The notes under the pieces were generated by a model. The model searched no databases and was not told the origin of the DNA. It saw only the letters and a program-made list of their open reading frames with translations. Source: Cladorhizidae sp. MBARI D1340-BT2 (Eukaryota > Porifera > Demospongiae > Poecilosclerida > Cladorhizidae). From it: a stretch of DNA of 64,000 nt. Both the position numbers and the translations under genes were made by a program. Positions 24,401 through 39,400 of this stretch are shown here, in pieces. Within the stretch, counting starts at the first letter, position 1; every line of letters starts with the position of its first letter. The stretch covers positions 18,141,510 through 18,205,509 of the forward strand of contig JAQNBH010000015.1 in the NCBI GenBank assembly GCA_028752905.1, read 5' to 3'.

Positions 24401-27400
24401 AAGAATAATCAAACATGCACACATGACAGTCATTAGGCACATCAACATGGCACAGAACAGAAGAATAATCAAACATGCACACATGACAGTCATTAGGCAC
24501 ATCAACATGACACAGAACAGGAGAATAATCAAACATGCACACAGGACAGTCATTAGGCACATCAACATGGCGCAGAACAGAAGAATAATCAAACATGCAC
24601 ACACGGCAGTCATTAGGCACATCAACATGGCACAGAACAGAAGAATAATCAAACATGCACACATGACAGTCATTAGACACATCAACATGGCACAGAACAG
24701 AAGAATAATCAAACATGCACACACGGCAGTCATTAGGCACATCAACATGGCACAGAACATAAGAGTAATCAAACATGCACACACGGCAGTCATTAGGCAC
24801 ATCAACATGGCACAGAACAGAATAATAATCAAACATGCACACATGACAGTCATTAGGCACATCAACATGGCACAGAACAGAAGAATAATCAAACATGCCC
24901 ACACAGGACAGTCATTGGGCACATCAACATGGCACAGAACAGAAGAATAATCAAACATGCACACAGGACAGTCATTGGGCACATCAACATGGCACAGAAC
25001 AGAAGAATAATCAAACATGCACACAGGACAGTCATTAGGCACATCAACATGGCACAGAACAGGAGAATAATCAAACATGCACACACGGCAGTCATTAGGC
25101 ACATCAACATGGCACAGAACAGAAGAATAATCAAACATGAACACACAGCAGTCATTAGGCACATCAACATGGCACAGAACAGAAGAATAATCAAACATGC
25201 ACACACGGCAGTCATTAGGCACATCAACATGGCACAGAACAGAAGAATAATCAAACATGCACACAGGACAGTCATTAGACACATCAACATGGCACAGAAC
25301 AGAAGAATAATCAAACATGCACACAGGACAGTCATTAGACACATCAACATGGCACAGAACAGGAGAATAATCAAACATGCACACAGGACAGTCATTAGGC
25401 ACATCAACATGGCACAGAACAGAAGAATAATCAAACATGCACACACGGCAGTCATTAGGCACATCAACATGGCACAGAACAGAAGAATAATCAAACATGC
25501 ACACAGGACAGTCATTAGGCAAATCAACATGGCACAGAACAGAAGAATAATCAAACATGCAGTCATTAGGCACATCAACATGGCACAGAACAGAAGAATA
25601 ATCAAACATGCACACAGGACAGTCATTAGGCACATCAACATGGCACAGAACAGAAGAATAATCAAACATGCAGTCATTAGGCACATCAACATGGCACAGA
25701 ACAGAAGAATAATCAAACATGCACACAGGACAGTCATTAGGCACATCAACATGGCACAGAACAGAAGAATAATCAAACATGCAGTCATTAGGCACATCAA
25801 CATGGCACAGAACAGAAGAATAATCAAACATGCACACCCGGCAGTCATTAGGCACATCAACATGGCACAGAACAGGAGAATAATCAAAACATGCACACAC
25901 GGCAGTCATTAGGCACATCAACATGGCACAGAACAGAAGAATAATCAAACATGCACACACGGCAGTCATTAGGCACATCAACATGGCACAGAACAGAAGA
26001 ATAATCAAAACATGCACACAGGACAGTCATTAGGCACATCAACATGGCACAGAACAGGAGAATAATCAAACATGCACACAGGACAGTCATGGCACAGAAC
26101 AGAAGAATAATCAAACATGCACACACGGCAGTCATTAGGCACATCAACATGGCACAGAACAGAACAATAATCAAACATGCACACAGGACAGTCATTAGGC
26201 ACATCAACATGGCACAGAACAGAATAATAATCAAACATGCACACACGGCAGTCATTAGGCACATCAACATGGCACAGAACAGGAGAATAATCAAAACATG
26301 CACACAGGACAGTCATTAGGCACATCAACATGGCACAGAACAGAAGAATAATCAAACATGCACACAGGACAGTCATTAGGCACATCAACATGGCACAGAA
26401 CAGAAGAATAATCAAACATGCAGTCATTAGGCACATCAACATGGCACAGAACAGAAGAATAATCAAACATGCACACCCGGCAGTCATTAGGCACATCAAC
26501 ATGGCACAGAACAGGAGAATAATCAAAACATGCACACACGGCAGTCATTAGGCACATCAACATGGCACAGAACAGAAGAATAATCAAACATGCACACACG
26601 GCAGTCATTAGGCACATCAACATGGCACAGAACAGAAGAATAATCAAAACATGCACACAGGACAGTCATTAGGCACATCAACATGGCACAGAACAGGAGA
26701 ATAATCAAACATGCACACAGGACAGTCATTGGGCACATCAACATGGCACAGAACAGGAGAATAATCAAACATGCACACAGGACAGTCATTGGGCACATCA
26801 ACATGGCACAGAACAGAAGAATAATCAAACATGCACACACGGCAGTCATTAGGCACATCAACATGGCACAGAACAGAAGAATAATCAAACATGCACACAC
26901 GGCAGTCATTAGGCACATCAACATGGCACAGAACAGGAGAATAATCAAACATGCACACACGGCAGTCATTAGGCACATCAACATGGCACAGAACAGAAGA
27001 ATAATCAAACATGCACACACGGCAGTCATTAGGCACATCAACATGGCACAGAACAGAAGAATAATCAAACATGCACACACGGCAGTCATTAGGCACATCA
27101 ACATGGCACAGAACAGAAGAATAATCAAACATGCACACAGGACAGTCATTAGGCACATCAAAATGGCACAGAACAGAAGAATAATCAAACATGTACACAC
27201 GGCAGTCATTAGGCACATCAACATGGCACAGAACAGAAGAAGAATCAAACATGCACACAGGACAGTCATTAGGCACATCAACATGGCACAGAACAGAAGA
27301 ATAATCAAACATGCACACACGGCAGTCATTAGGCACATCAACATGGCACAGAACAGAAGAATAATCAAACATGCACACATGACAGTCATTAGACACATCA

Positions 27401-30400
27401 ACATGGCACAGAACAGAACAATAATCAAACATGCACACAGGACAGTCATTAGGCACATCAACATGGCACAGAACAGAAGAATAATCAAACATGCACACAC
27501 GGCAGTCATTAGGCACATCAACATGGCACAGAACAGAAGAATAATCAAACATGCACACAGGACAGTCATTAGACACATCAACATGGCACAGAACAGAAGA
27601 ATAATCAAACATGCACACAGGACAGTCATTAGGCACATCAACATGGCACAGAACAGAAGAATAATCAAACATGCACACACGGCAGTCATTAGGCACATCA
27701 ACATGGCACAGAACAGAAGAATAATCAAACATGCAAACAGGACAGTCATTAGGCACATCACATCATTAGACACATCAACATGGCACAGAACAGAAGAATA
27801 ATCAAACATGCACACAGGACAGTCATTAGGCACATCAACATGGCACAGAACAGAAGAATAATCAAACATGCACACATGACAGTCATTAGGCACATCAACA
27901 TGACACAGAACAGAATAATAATCAAACATGCACACATGACAGTCATTAGGCACATCAACATGGCACAGAACAGAAGAATAATCAAACATGCACACAGGAC
28001 AGTCATTAGGCACATCAACATGGCACAGAACAGAAGAATAATCAAACATGCACACAGGACAGTCATTAGGCACATCAACATGGCACAGAACAGAACAATA
28101 ATCAAACATGCACACAGGACAGTCATTAGGCACATCAGCATGGCACAGAACAGAAGAATAATCAAACATGCACACACGGCAGCCATTAGGCACATCAATA
28201 TGGCACAGACCAGAAGAATAATCAAACATGCACACACGGCAGTCATTAGGCACATCAACATGGCACAGAACAGAAGAATAATCAAACATGCACACACGGC
28301 AGTCATTAGGCACATCAACATGGCACAGAACAGGAGAATAATCAAACATGCACACACGGCAGTCATTAGGCACATCAACATGGCACAGAACAGGAGAATA
28401 ATCAAACATGCACACACGGCAGTCATTAGGCACATCAACATGGCACAGAACAGAATAATAATCAAACATGCACACACGGCAGTCATTAGGCACATCAACA
28501 TGGCACAGAACAGAAGAATAATCAAACATGCACACAGGACAGTCATTAGGCACATCAAAATGGCACAGAACAGAAGAATAATCAAACATGTACACACGGC
28601 AGTCATTAGGCACATCAACATGGCACAGAACAGAAGAATAATCAAACATGCACACACGGCAGTCATTAGGCACATCAACATGGCACAGAACAGAAGAATA
28701 ATCAAACATGCACACAGGACAGTCATTAGGCACATCAACATGGCACAGAACAGAAGAATAATCAAACATGCAAACAGGACAGTCATTAGGCACATCACAT
28801 GGCACAGAACAGGAGAATAATCAAACATGCACACAGGACAGTCATTAGGCACATCAACATGGCGCAGAACAGAAGAATAATCAAACATGCACACACGGCA
28901 GTCATTAGGCACATCACCATGGCACAGAACAGAATAATAATCAAACATGCACACATGACAGTCATTAGACACATCAACATGGCACAGAACAGAAGAATAA
29001 TCAAACATGCACACAGGACAGTCATTAGGCACATCAACATGGCACAGAACAGAAGAAGAATCAAACATGCACACAGGACAGTCATTAGGCACATCAACAT
29101 GGCACAGAACAGGAGAATAATCAAACATGCCCACACGGCAGTCATTAGGCACATCACCATGGCACAGAACAGAAGAATAATCAAACATGCACACAGGACA
29201 GTCATTGGGCACATCAACATGGCACAGAACAGGAGAATAATCAAACATGCACACAGGACAGTCATTGGGCACATCAACATGGCACAGAACAGAAGAATAA
29301 TCAAACATGCACACACGGCAGTCATTAGGCACATCAACATGGCACAGAACAGAAGAATAATCAAACATGCACACACGGCAGTCATTAGGCACATCAACAT
29401 GGCACAGAACAGGAGAATAATCAAACATGCACACACGGCAGTCATTAGGCACACCAACATGGCACAGAACAGAAGAATAATCAAACATGCACACACGGCA
29501 GCCATTAGGCACATCAATATGGCACAGACCAGAAGAATAATCAAACATGCACACACGGCAGTCATTAGGCACATCAACATGGCACAGAACAGAAGAATAA
29601 TCAAACATGCACACACGGCAGTCATTAGGCACATCAACATGGCACAGAACAGGAGAATAATCAAACATGCACACACGGCAGTCATTAGGCACATCAACAT
29701 GGCACAGAACAGGAGAATAATCAAACATGCACACACGGCAGTCATTAGGCACATCAACATGGCACAGAACAGAATAATAATCAAACATGCACACACGGCA
29801 GTCATTAGGCACATCAACATGGCACAGAACAGAAGAATAATCAAACATGCACACAGGACAGTCGTTAGGCACATCAAAATGGCACAGAACAGAAGAATAA
29901 TCAAACATGTACACACGGCAGTCATTAGGCACATCAACATGGCACAGAACAGAAGAATAATCAAACATGCACACACGGCAGTCATTAGGCACATCAACAT
30001 GGCACAGAACAGAAGAATAATCAAACATGCACACAGGACAGTCATTAGGCACATCAACATGGCACAGAACAGAAGAATAATCAAACATGCAAACAGGACA
30101 GTCATTAGGCACATCACATGGCACAGAACAGGAGAATAATCAAACATGCACACAGGACAGTCATTAGGCACATCAACATGGCGCAGAACAGAAGAATAAT
30201 CAAACATGCACACACGGCAGTCATTAGGCACATCACCATGGCACAGAACAGAATAATAATCAAACATGCACACATGACAGTCATTAGACACATCAACATG
30301 GCACAGAACAGAAGAATAATCAAACATGCACACAGGACAGTCATTAGGCACATCAACATGGCACAGAACAGAAGAATAATCAAACATGCACACAGGACAG

Positions 30401-33400
30401 TCATTAGGCACATCAACATGGCACAGAACAGGAGAATAATCAAACATGCCCACACGGCAGTCATTAGGCACATCACCATGGCACAGAACAGAAGAATAAT
30501 CAAACATGCACACAGGACAGTCATTGGGCACATCAACATGGCACAGAACAGGAGAATAATCAAACATGCACACAGGACAGTCATTGGGCACATCAACATG
30601 GCACAGAACAGAAGAATAATCAAACATGCACACACGGCAGTCATTAGGCACATCAACATGGCACAGAACAGAAGAATAATCAAACATGCACACACGGCAG
30701 TCATTAGGCACATCAACATGGCACAGAACAGGAGAATAATCAAACATGCACACACAGCAGTCATTAGGCACATCAACATGGCACAGAACAGAAGAATAAT
30801 CAAACATGCACACACGGCAGTCATTAGGCACATCAACATGGCACAGAACAGAAGAATAATCAAACATGCACACACGGCAGTCATTAGGCACATCAACATG
30901 GCACAGAACAGAAGAATAATCAAACATGCACACAGGACAGTCATTAGGCACATCAAAATGGCACAGAACAGAAGAATAATCAAACATGTACACACGGCAG
31001 TCATTAGGCACATCAACATGGCACAGAACAGAAGAAGAATCAAACATGCACACAGGACAGTCATTAGGCACATCAACATGGCACAGAACAGAAGAATAAT
31101 CAAACATGCACACACGGCAGTCATTAGGCACATCAACATGGCACAGAACAGAAGAATAATCAAACATGCACACATGACAGTCATTAGACACATCAACATG
31201 GCACAGAACAGAAGAATAATCAAACATGCACACAGGACAGTCATTAGGCACATCAACATGGCACAGAACAGGAGAATAATCAAACATGCACACACGGCAG
31301 TCATTAGGCACATCACCATGGCACAGAACAGAAGAATAATCAAACATGCACACAGGACAGTCATTAGGCACATCAACATGGCACAGAACAGAAGAATAAT
31401 CAAACATGCACACACGGCAGTCATTAGGCACATCAACATGGCACAGAACAGGAGAATAATCAAACATGCACACACGGCAGTCATTAGGCACATCAACATG
31501 GCACAGAACAGGAGAATAATCAAACATGCACACACGGCAGTCATTAGGCACATCAACATGGCACAGAACAGAAGAATAATCAAACATGCACACACAGCAG
31601 TCATTAGGCACATCAACATGGCACAGAACAGAAGAATAATCAAACATGCACACACGGCAGTCATTAGGCACATCAACATGGCACAGAACAGAAGAATAAT
31701 CAAACATGCACACAGGACAGTCATTAGGCACATCTGCATGGCACAGAACAGAAGAATAATCAAACATGCACACAGGACAGTCATTAGGCACATCAACATG
31801 GCACAGAACAGAACAATAATCAAACATGCACACAGGACAGTCATTAGGCACATCAGCATGGCACAGAACAGAAGAATAATCAAACATGCACACAGGACAG
31901 TCATTAGGCACATCTGCATGGCACAGAACAGAATAATAATCAAACATGCACACACGGCAGTCATTAGGCACATCAACATGGCACAGAACAGAATAATAAT
32001 AAAACATGCACACACGGCAGTCATTAGGCACATCAACATGGCAAAGAACAGGAGAATAATCAAACATGCACACACGGCAGTCATTAGGCACATCAACATG
32101 GCACAGAACAGAAGAATAATCAAACATGCACACACGGCAGTCATTAGGCACATCAACATGGCACAGAACATAAGAGTAATCAAACATGCACACACGGCAG
32201 TCATTAGACACATCAACATGGCACAGAACAGAAGAATAATCAAACATGCACACACGGCAGTCATTAGGTACATCAACATGGCACAGAACAGAAGAAGAAT
32301 CAAACATGCACACAGGACAGTCATTAGGCACATCAACATGGCACAGAACAGAAGAAGTATCAAACATGCACACAGGACAGTCATTAGGCACATCAACATG
32401 GCACAGAACAGAAGAATAATCAAACATGCACACAGGACAGTCATTAGGCACATCAACATGGCACAGAACAGAATAATAATCAAACATGCACACAGGACAG
32501 TCATTAGGCACATCAACATGGCACAGAACAGAAGAATAATCAAACATGCACACAGGACCGTCATTAGGCACATCACATGGCACAGAACAGGAGAATAATC
32601 AAACATGCACACAGGACAGTCATTAGGCACATCAACATGGCACAGAACAGAAGAATAATCAAACATGCACACACGGCAGTCATTAGGCACATCAACATGG
32701 CACAGAACAGAAGAATAATCAAACATGCACACACGGCAGTCATTAGGCACATCAACATGGCACAGAACATAAGAGTAATCAAACATGCACACACGGCAGT
32801 CATTAGACACATCAACATGGCACAGAACAGAATAATAATCAAACATGCACACATGACAGTCATTAGGCACATCAACATGGCACAGAACAGAAGAATAATC
32901 AAACATGCACACAGGACAGTCATTAGGCACATCAACATGGCACAGAACAGGAGAATAATCAAACATGCCCACACGGCAGTCATTAGGCACATCACCATGG
33001 CACAGAACAGAAGAATAATCAAACATGCACACAGGACAGTCATTGGGCACATCAACATGGCACAGAACAGAAGAAGAATCAAACATGCACACAGGACAGT
33101 CATTAGGCACATCAACATGGCACAGAACAGGAGAATAATCAAACATGCACACACGGCAGTCATTAGGCACATCAACATGGCACAGAACAGAAGAATAATC
33201 AAACATGCACACACAGCAGTCATTAGGCACATCAACATGGCACAGAACAGAAGAATAATCAAACATGCACACACGGCAGTCATTAGGCACATCAACATGG
33301 CACAGAACAGAAGAATAATCAAACATGCACACAGGACAGTCATTAGGCACATCAACATGGCACAGAACAGAAGAATAATCAAAGGACAGTCATTAGGTAC

Positions 33401-36400
33401 ATCAACATGGCACAGAACAGAAGAATAATCAAACATGCACACACGGCAGTCATTAGGCACATCAACATGGCACAGAACAGAAGAATAATCAAACATGCAC
33501 ACATGACAGTCATTAGGCACATCAACATGGCACAGAACAGGAGAATAATCAAACATGCACACAGGACAGTCATTAGGCACATCAACATGGCACAGAACAG
33601 AAGAATAATCAAACATGCAGTCATTAGGCACATCAACATGGCACAGAACAGAAGAATAATCAAACATGCACACAGGACAGTCATTAGGCACATCAACATG
33701 GCACAGAACAGAAGAATAATCAAACATGCAGTCATTAGGCACATCAACATGGCACAGAACAGAAGAATAATCAAACATGCACACAGGACAGTCATTAGGC
33801 ACATCAACATGACACAGAACAGAAGAATAATCAAACATGCACACATGACAGTCAGTAGGCACATCAACATGGCACAGAACAGGAGAATAATCAAAACATG
33901 CACACAGGACAGTCATTAGGCACATCAACATGGCACAGAACAGAAGAAGAATCAAACATGCACACAGGACAGTCATTAGGCACATCAACATGGCACAGAA
34001 CAGGAGAATAATCAAACATGCACACAGGACAGTCATTAGGCACATCAACATGGCACAGAACAGGAGAATAATCAAAACATGCACACAGGACAGTCATTAG
34101 GCACATCAACATGGCACAGAACAGAAGAAGAATCAAACATGCACACACGGCAGTCATTAGGCACATCAACATGGCACAGAACAGAACAATAATCAAACAT
34201 GCACACAGGACAGTCATTAGGCACATCAACATGGCACAGAACAGGAGAATAATCAAACATGCACACACGGCAGTCATTAGGCACATCAACATGGCACAGA
34301 ACAGAAGAATAATCAAACATGCACACACGGCAGTCATTAGGCACATCAACATGGCACAGAACAGAAGAATAATCAAACATGCACACACGGCAGTCATTAG
34401 GCACATCAACATGGCACAGAACAGAAGAATAATCAAACATGCACACAGGACAGTCATTAGGCACATCAAAATGGCACAGAACAGAAGAATAATCAAACAT
34501 GTACACACGGCAGTCATTAGGCACATCAACATGGCACAGAACAGAAGAATAATCAAACATGCACACAGGACAGTCATTAGGCACATCAACATGGCACAGA
34601 ACAGAAGAATAATCAAACATGCACACACGGCAGTCATTAGGCACATCAACATGGCACAGAATAGAAGAATAATCAAAAATGCACACATGACAGTCATTAG
34701 ACACATCAACATGGCACAGAACAGAAGAATAATCAAACATGCACACAGGACAGTCATTAGGCACATCAACATGGCACAGAACAGGAGAATAATCAAACAT
34801 GCACACACGGCAGTCATTAGGCACATCAACATGGCACAGAACAGAAGAATAATCAAACATGCACACAGGACAGTCATTAGGCACATCAACATGGCACAGA
34901 ACAGAAGAATAATCAAACATGCACACACGGCAGTCATTAGGCACATCAACATGGCACAGAACAGGAGAATAATCAAACATGCACACACGGCAGTCATTAG
35001 GCACATCAACATGGCACAGAACAGGAGAATAATCAAACATGCACACACGGCAGTCATTAGGCACATCAACATGGCACAGAACAGAAGAATAATCAAACAT
35101 GCACACACAGCAGTCATTAGGCACATCAACATGGCACAGAACAGAAGAATAATCAAACATGCACACACGGCAGTCATTAGGCACATCAACATGGCACAGA
35201 ACAGAAGAATAATCAAACATGCACACAGGACAGTCATTAGGCACATCTGCATGGCACAGAACAGAAGAATAATCAAACATGCACACAGGACAGTCATTAG
35301 GCACATCAACATGGCACAGAACAGAACAATAATCAAACATGCACACAGGACAGTCATTAGGCACATCAGCATGGCACAGAACAGAAGAATAATCAAACAT
35401 GCACACAGGACAGTCATTAGGCACATCTGCATGGCACAGAACAGAATAATAATCAAACATGCACACACGGCAGTCATTAGGCACATCAACATGGCACAGA
35501 ACAGAATAATAATAAAACATGCACACACGGCAGTCATTAGGCACATCAACATGGCAAAGAACAGGAGAATAATCAAACATGCACACACGGCAGTCATTAG
35601 GCACATCAACATGGCACAGAACAGAAGAATAATCAAACATGCACACACGGCAGTCATTAGGCACATCAACATGGCACAGAACATAAGAGTAATCAAACAT
35701 GCACACACGGCAGTCATTAGACACATCAACATGGCACAGAACAGAAGAATAATCAAACATGCACACACGGCAGTCATTAGGTACATCAACATGGCACAGA
35801 ACAGAAGAAGAATCAAACATGCACACAGGACAGTCATTAGGCACATCAACATGGCACAGAACAGAAGAAGTATCAAACATGCACACAGGACAGTCATTAG
35901 GCACATCAACATGGCACAGAACAGAAGAATAATCAAACATGCACACAGGACAGTCATTAGGCACATCAACATGGCACAGAACAGAATAATAATCAAACAT
36001 GCACACAGGACAGTCATTAGGCACATCAACATGGCACAGAACAGAAGAATAATCAAACATGCACACAGGACCGTCATTAGGCACATCACATGGCACAGAA
36101 CAGGAGAATAATCAAACATGCACACAGGACAGTCATTAGGCACATCAACATGGCACAGAACAGAAGAATAATCAAACATGCACACACGGCAGTCATTAGG
36201 CACATCAACATGGCACAGAACAGAAGAATAATCAAACATGCACACACGGCAGTCATTAGGCACATCAACATGGCACAGAACATAAGAGTAATCAAACATG
36301 CACACACGGCAGTCATTAGACACATCAACATGGCACAGAACAGAATAATAATCAAACATGCACACATGACAGTCATTAGGCACATCAACATGGCACAGAA

Positions 36401-39400
36401 CAGAAGAATAATCAAACATGCACACAGGACAGTCATTAGGCACATCAACATGGCACAGAACAGGAGAATAATCAAACATGCCCACACGGCAGTCATTAGG
36501 CACATCACCATGGCACAGAACAGAAGAATAATCAAACATGCACACAGGACAGTCATTGGGCACATCAACATGGCACAGAACAGAAGAATAATCAAACATG
36601 CACACAGGACAGTCATTAGGCACATCAACATGGCACAGAACAGGAGAATAATCAAACATGCACACACGGCAGTCATTAGGCACATCAACATGGCACAGAA
36701 CAGAAGAATAATCAAACATGCACACACAGCAGTCATTAGGCACATCAACATGGCACAGAACAGAAGAATAATCAAACATGCACACACGGCAGTCATTAGG
36801 CACATCAACATGGCACAGAACAGAAGAATAATCAAACATGCACACAGGACAGTCATTAGGCACATCAACATGGCACAGAACAGAAGAATAATCAAAGGAC
36901 AGTCATTAGGTACATCAACATGGCACAGAACAGAAGAATAATCAAACATGCACACACGGCAGTCATTAGGCACATCAACATGGCACAGAACAGAAGAATA
37001 ATCAAACATGCACACATGACAGTCATTAGGCACATCAACATGGCACAGAACAGGAGAATAATCAAACATGCACACAGGACAGTCATTAGGCACATCAACA
37101 TGGCACAGAACAGAAGAATAATCAAACATGCAGTCATTAGGCACATCAACATGGCACAGAACAGAAGAATAATCAAACATGCACACAGGACAGTCATTAG
37201 GCACATCAACATGGCACAGAACAGAAGAATAATCAAACATGCAGTCATTAGGCACATCAACATGGCACAGAACAGAAGAATAATCAAACATGCACACAGG
37301 ACAGTCATTAGGCACATCAACATGACACAGAACAGAAGAATAATCAAACATGCACACATGACAGTCAGTAGGCACATCAACATGGCACAGAACAGGAGAA
37401 TAATCAAAACATGCACACAGGACAGTCATTAGGCACATCAACATGGCACAGAACAGAAGAAGAATCAAACATGCACACAGGACAGTCATTAGGCACATCA
37501 ACATGGCACAGAACAGGAGAATAATCAAACATGCACACAGGACAGTCATTAGGCACATCAACATGGCACAGAACAGGAGAATAATCAAAACATGCACACA
37601 GGACAGTCATTAGGCACATCAACATGGCACAGAACAGAAGAAGAATCAAACATGCACACACGGCAGTCATTAGGCACATCAACATGGCACAGAACAGAAC
37701 AATAATCAAACATGCACACAGGACAGTCATTAGGCACATCAACATGGCACAGAACAGGAGAATAATCAAACATGCACACACGGCAGTCATTAGGCACATC
37801 AACATGGCACAGAACAGAAGAATAATCAAACATGCACACACGGCAGTCATTAGGCACATCAACATGGCACAGAACAGAAGAATAATCAAACATGCACACA
37901 CGGCAGTCATTAGGCACATCAACATGGCACAGAACAGAAGAATAATCAAACATGCACACAGGACAGTCATTAGGCACATCAAAATGGCACAGAACAGAAG
38001 AATAATCAAACATGTACACACGGCAGTCATTAGGCACATCAACATGGCACAGAACAGAAGAATAATCAAACATGCACACAGGACAGTCATTAGGCACATC
38101 AACATGGCACAGAACAGAAGAATAATCAAACATGCACACACGGCAGTCATTAGGCACATCAACATGGCACAGAATAGAAGAATAATCAAAAATGCACACA
38201 TGACAGTCATTAGACACATCAACATGGCACAGAACAGAAGAATAATCAAACATGCACACAGGACAGTCATTAGGCACATCAACATGGCACAGAACAGGAG
38301 AATAATCAAACATGCACACACGGCAGTCATTAGGCACATCACCATGGCACAGAACAGAAGAATAATCAAACATGCACACAGGACAGTCATTAGGCACATC
38401 AACATGGCACAGAACAGAAGAATAATCAAACATGCACACACGGCAGTCATTAGGCACATCAACATGGCACAGAACAGGAGAATAATCAAACATGCACACA
38501 CGGCAGTCATTAGGCACATCAACATGGCACAGAACAGGAGAATAATCAAACATGCACACACGGCAGTCATTAGGCACATCAACATGGCACAGAACAGAAG
38601 AATAATCAAACATGCACACACAGCAGTCATTAGGCACATCAACATGGCACAGAACAGAAGAATAATCAAACATGCACACACGGCAGTCATTAGGCACATC
38701 AACATGGCACAGAACAGAAGAATAATCAAACATGCACACAGGACAGTCATTAGGCACATCTGCATGGCACAGAACAGAAGAATAATCAAACATGCACACA
38801 GGACAGTCATTAGGCACATCAACATGGCACAGAACAGAACAATAATCAAACATGCACACAGGACAGTCATTAGGCACATCAGCATGGCACAGAACAGAAG
38901 AATAATCAAACATGCACACAGGACAGTCATTAGGCACATCTGCATGGCACAGAACAGAATAATAATCAAACATGCACACACGGCAGTCATTAGGCACATC
39001 AACATGGCACAGAACAGAATAATAATAAAACATGCACACACGGCAGTCATTAGGCACATCAACATGGCAAAGAACAGGAGAATAATCAAACATGCACACA
39101 CGGCAGTCATTAGGCACATCAACATGGCACAGAACAGAAGAATAATCAAACATGCACACACGGCAGTCATTAGGCACATCAACATGGCACAGAACATAAG
39201 AGTAATCAAACATGCACACACGGCAGTCATTAGACACATCAACATGGCACAGAACAGAAGAATAATCAAACATGCACACACGGCAGTCATTAGGTACATC
39301 AACATGGCACAGAACAGAAGAAGAATCAAACATGCACACAGGACAGTCATTAGGCACATCAACATGGCACAGAACAGAAGAAGTATCAAACATGCACACA

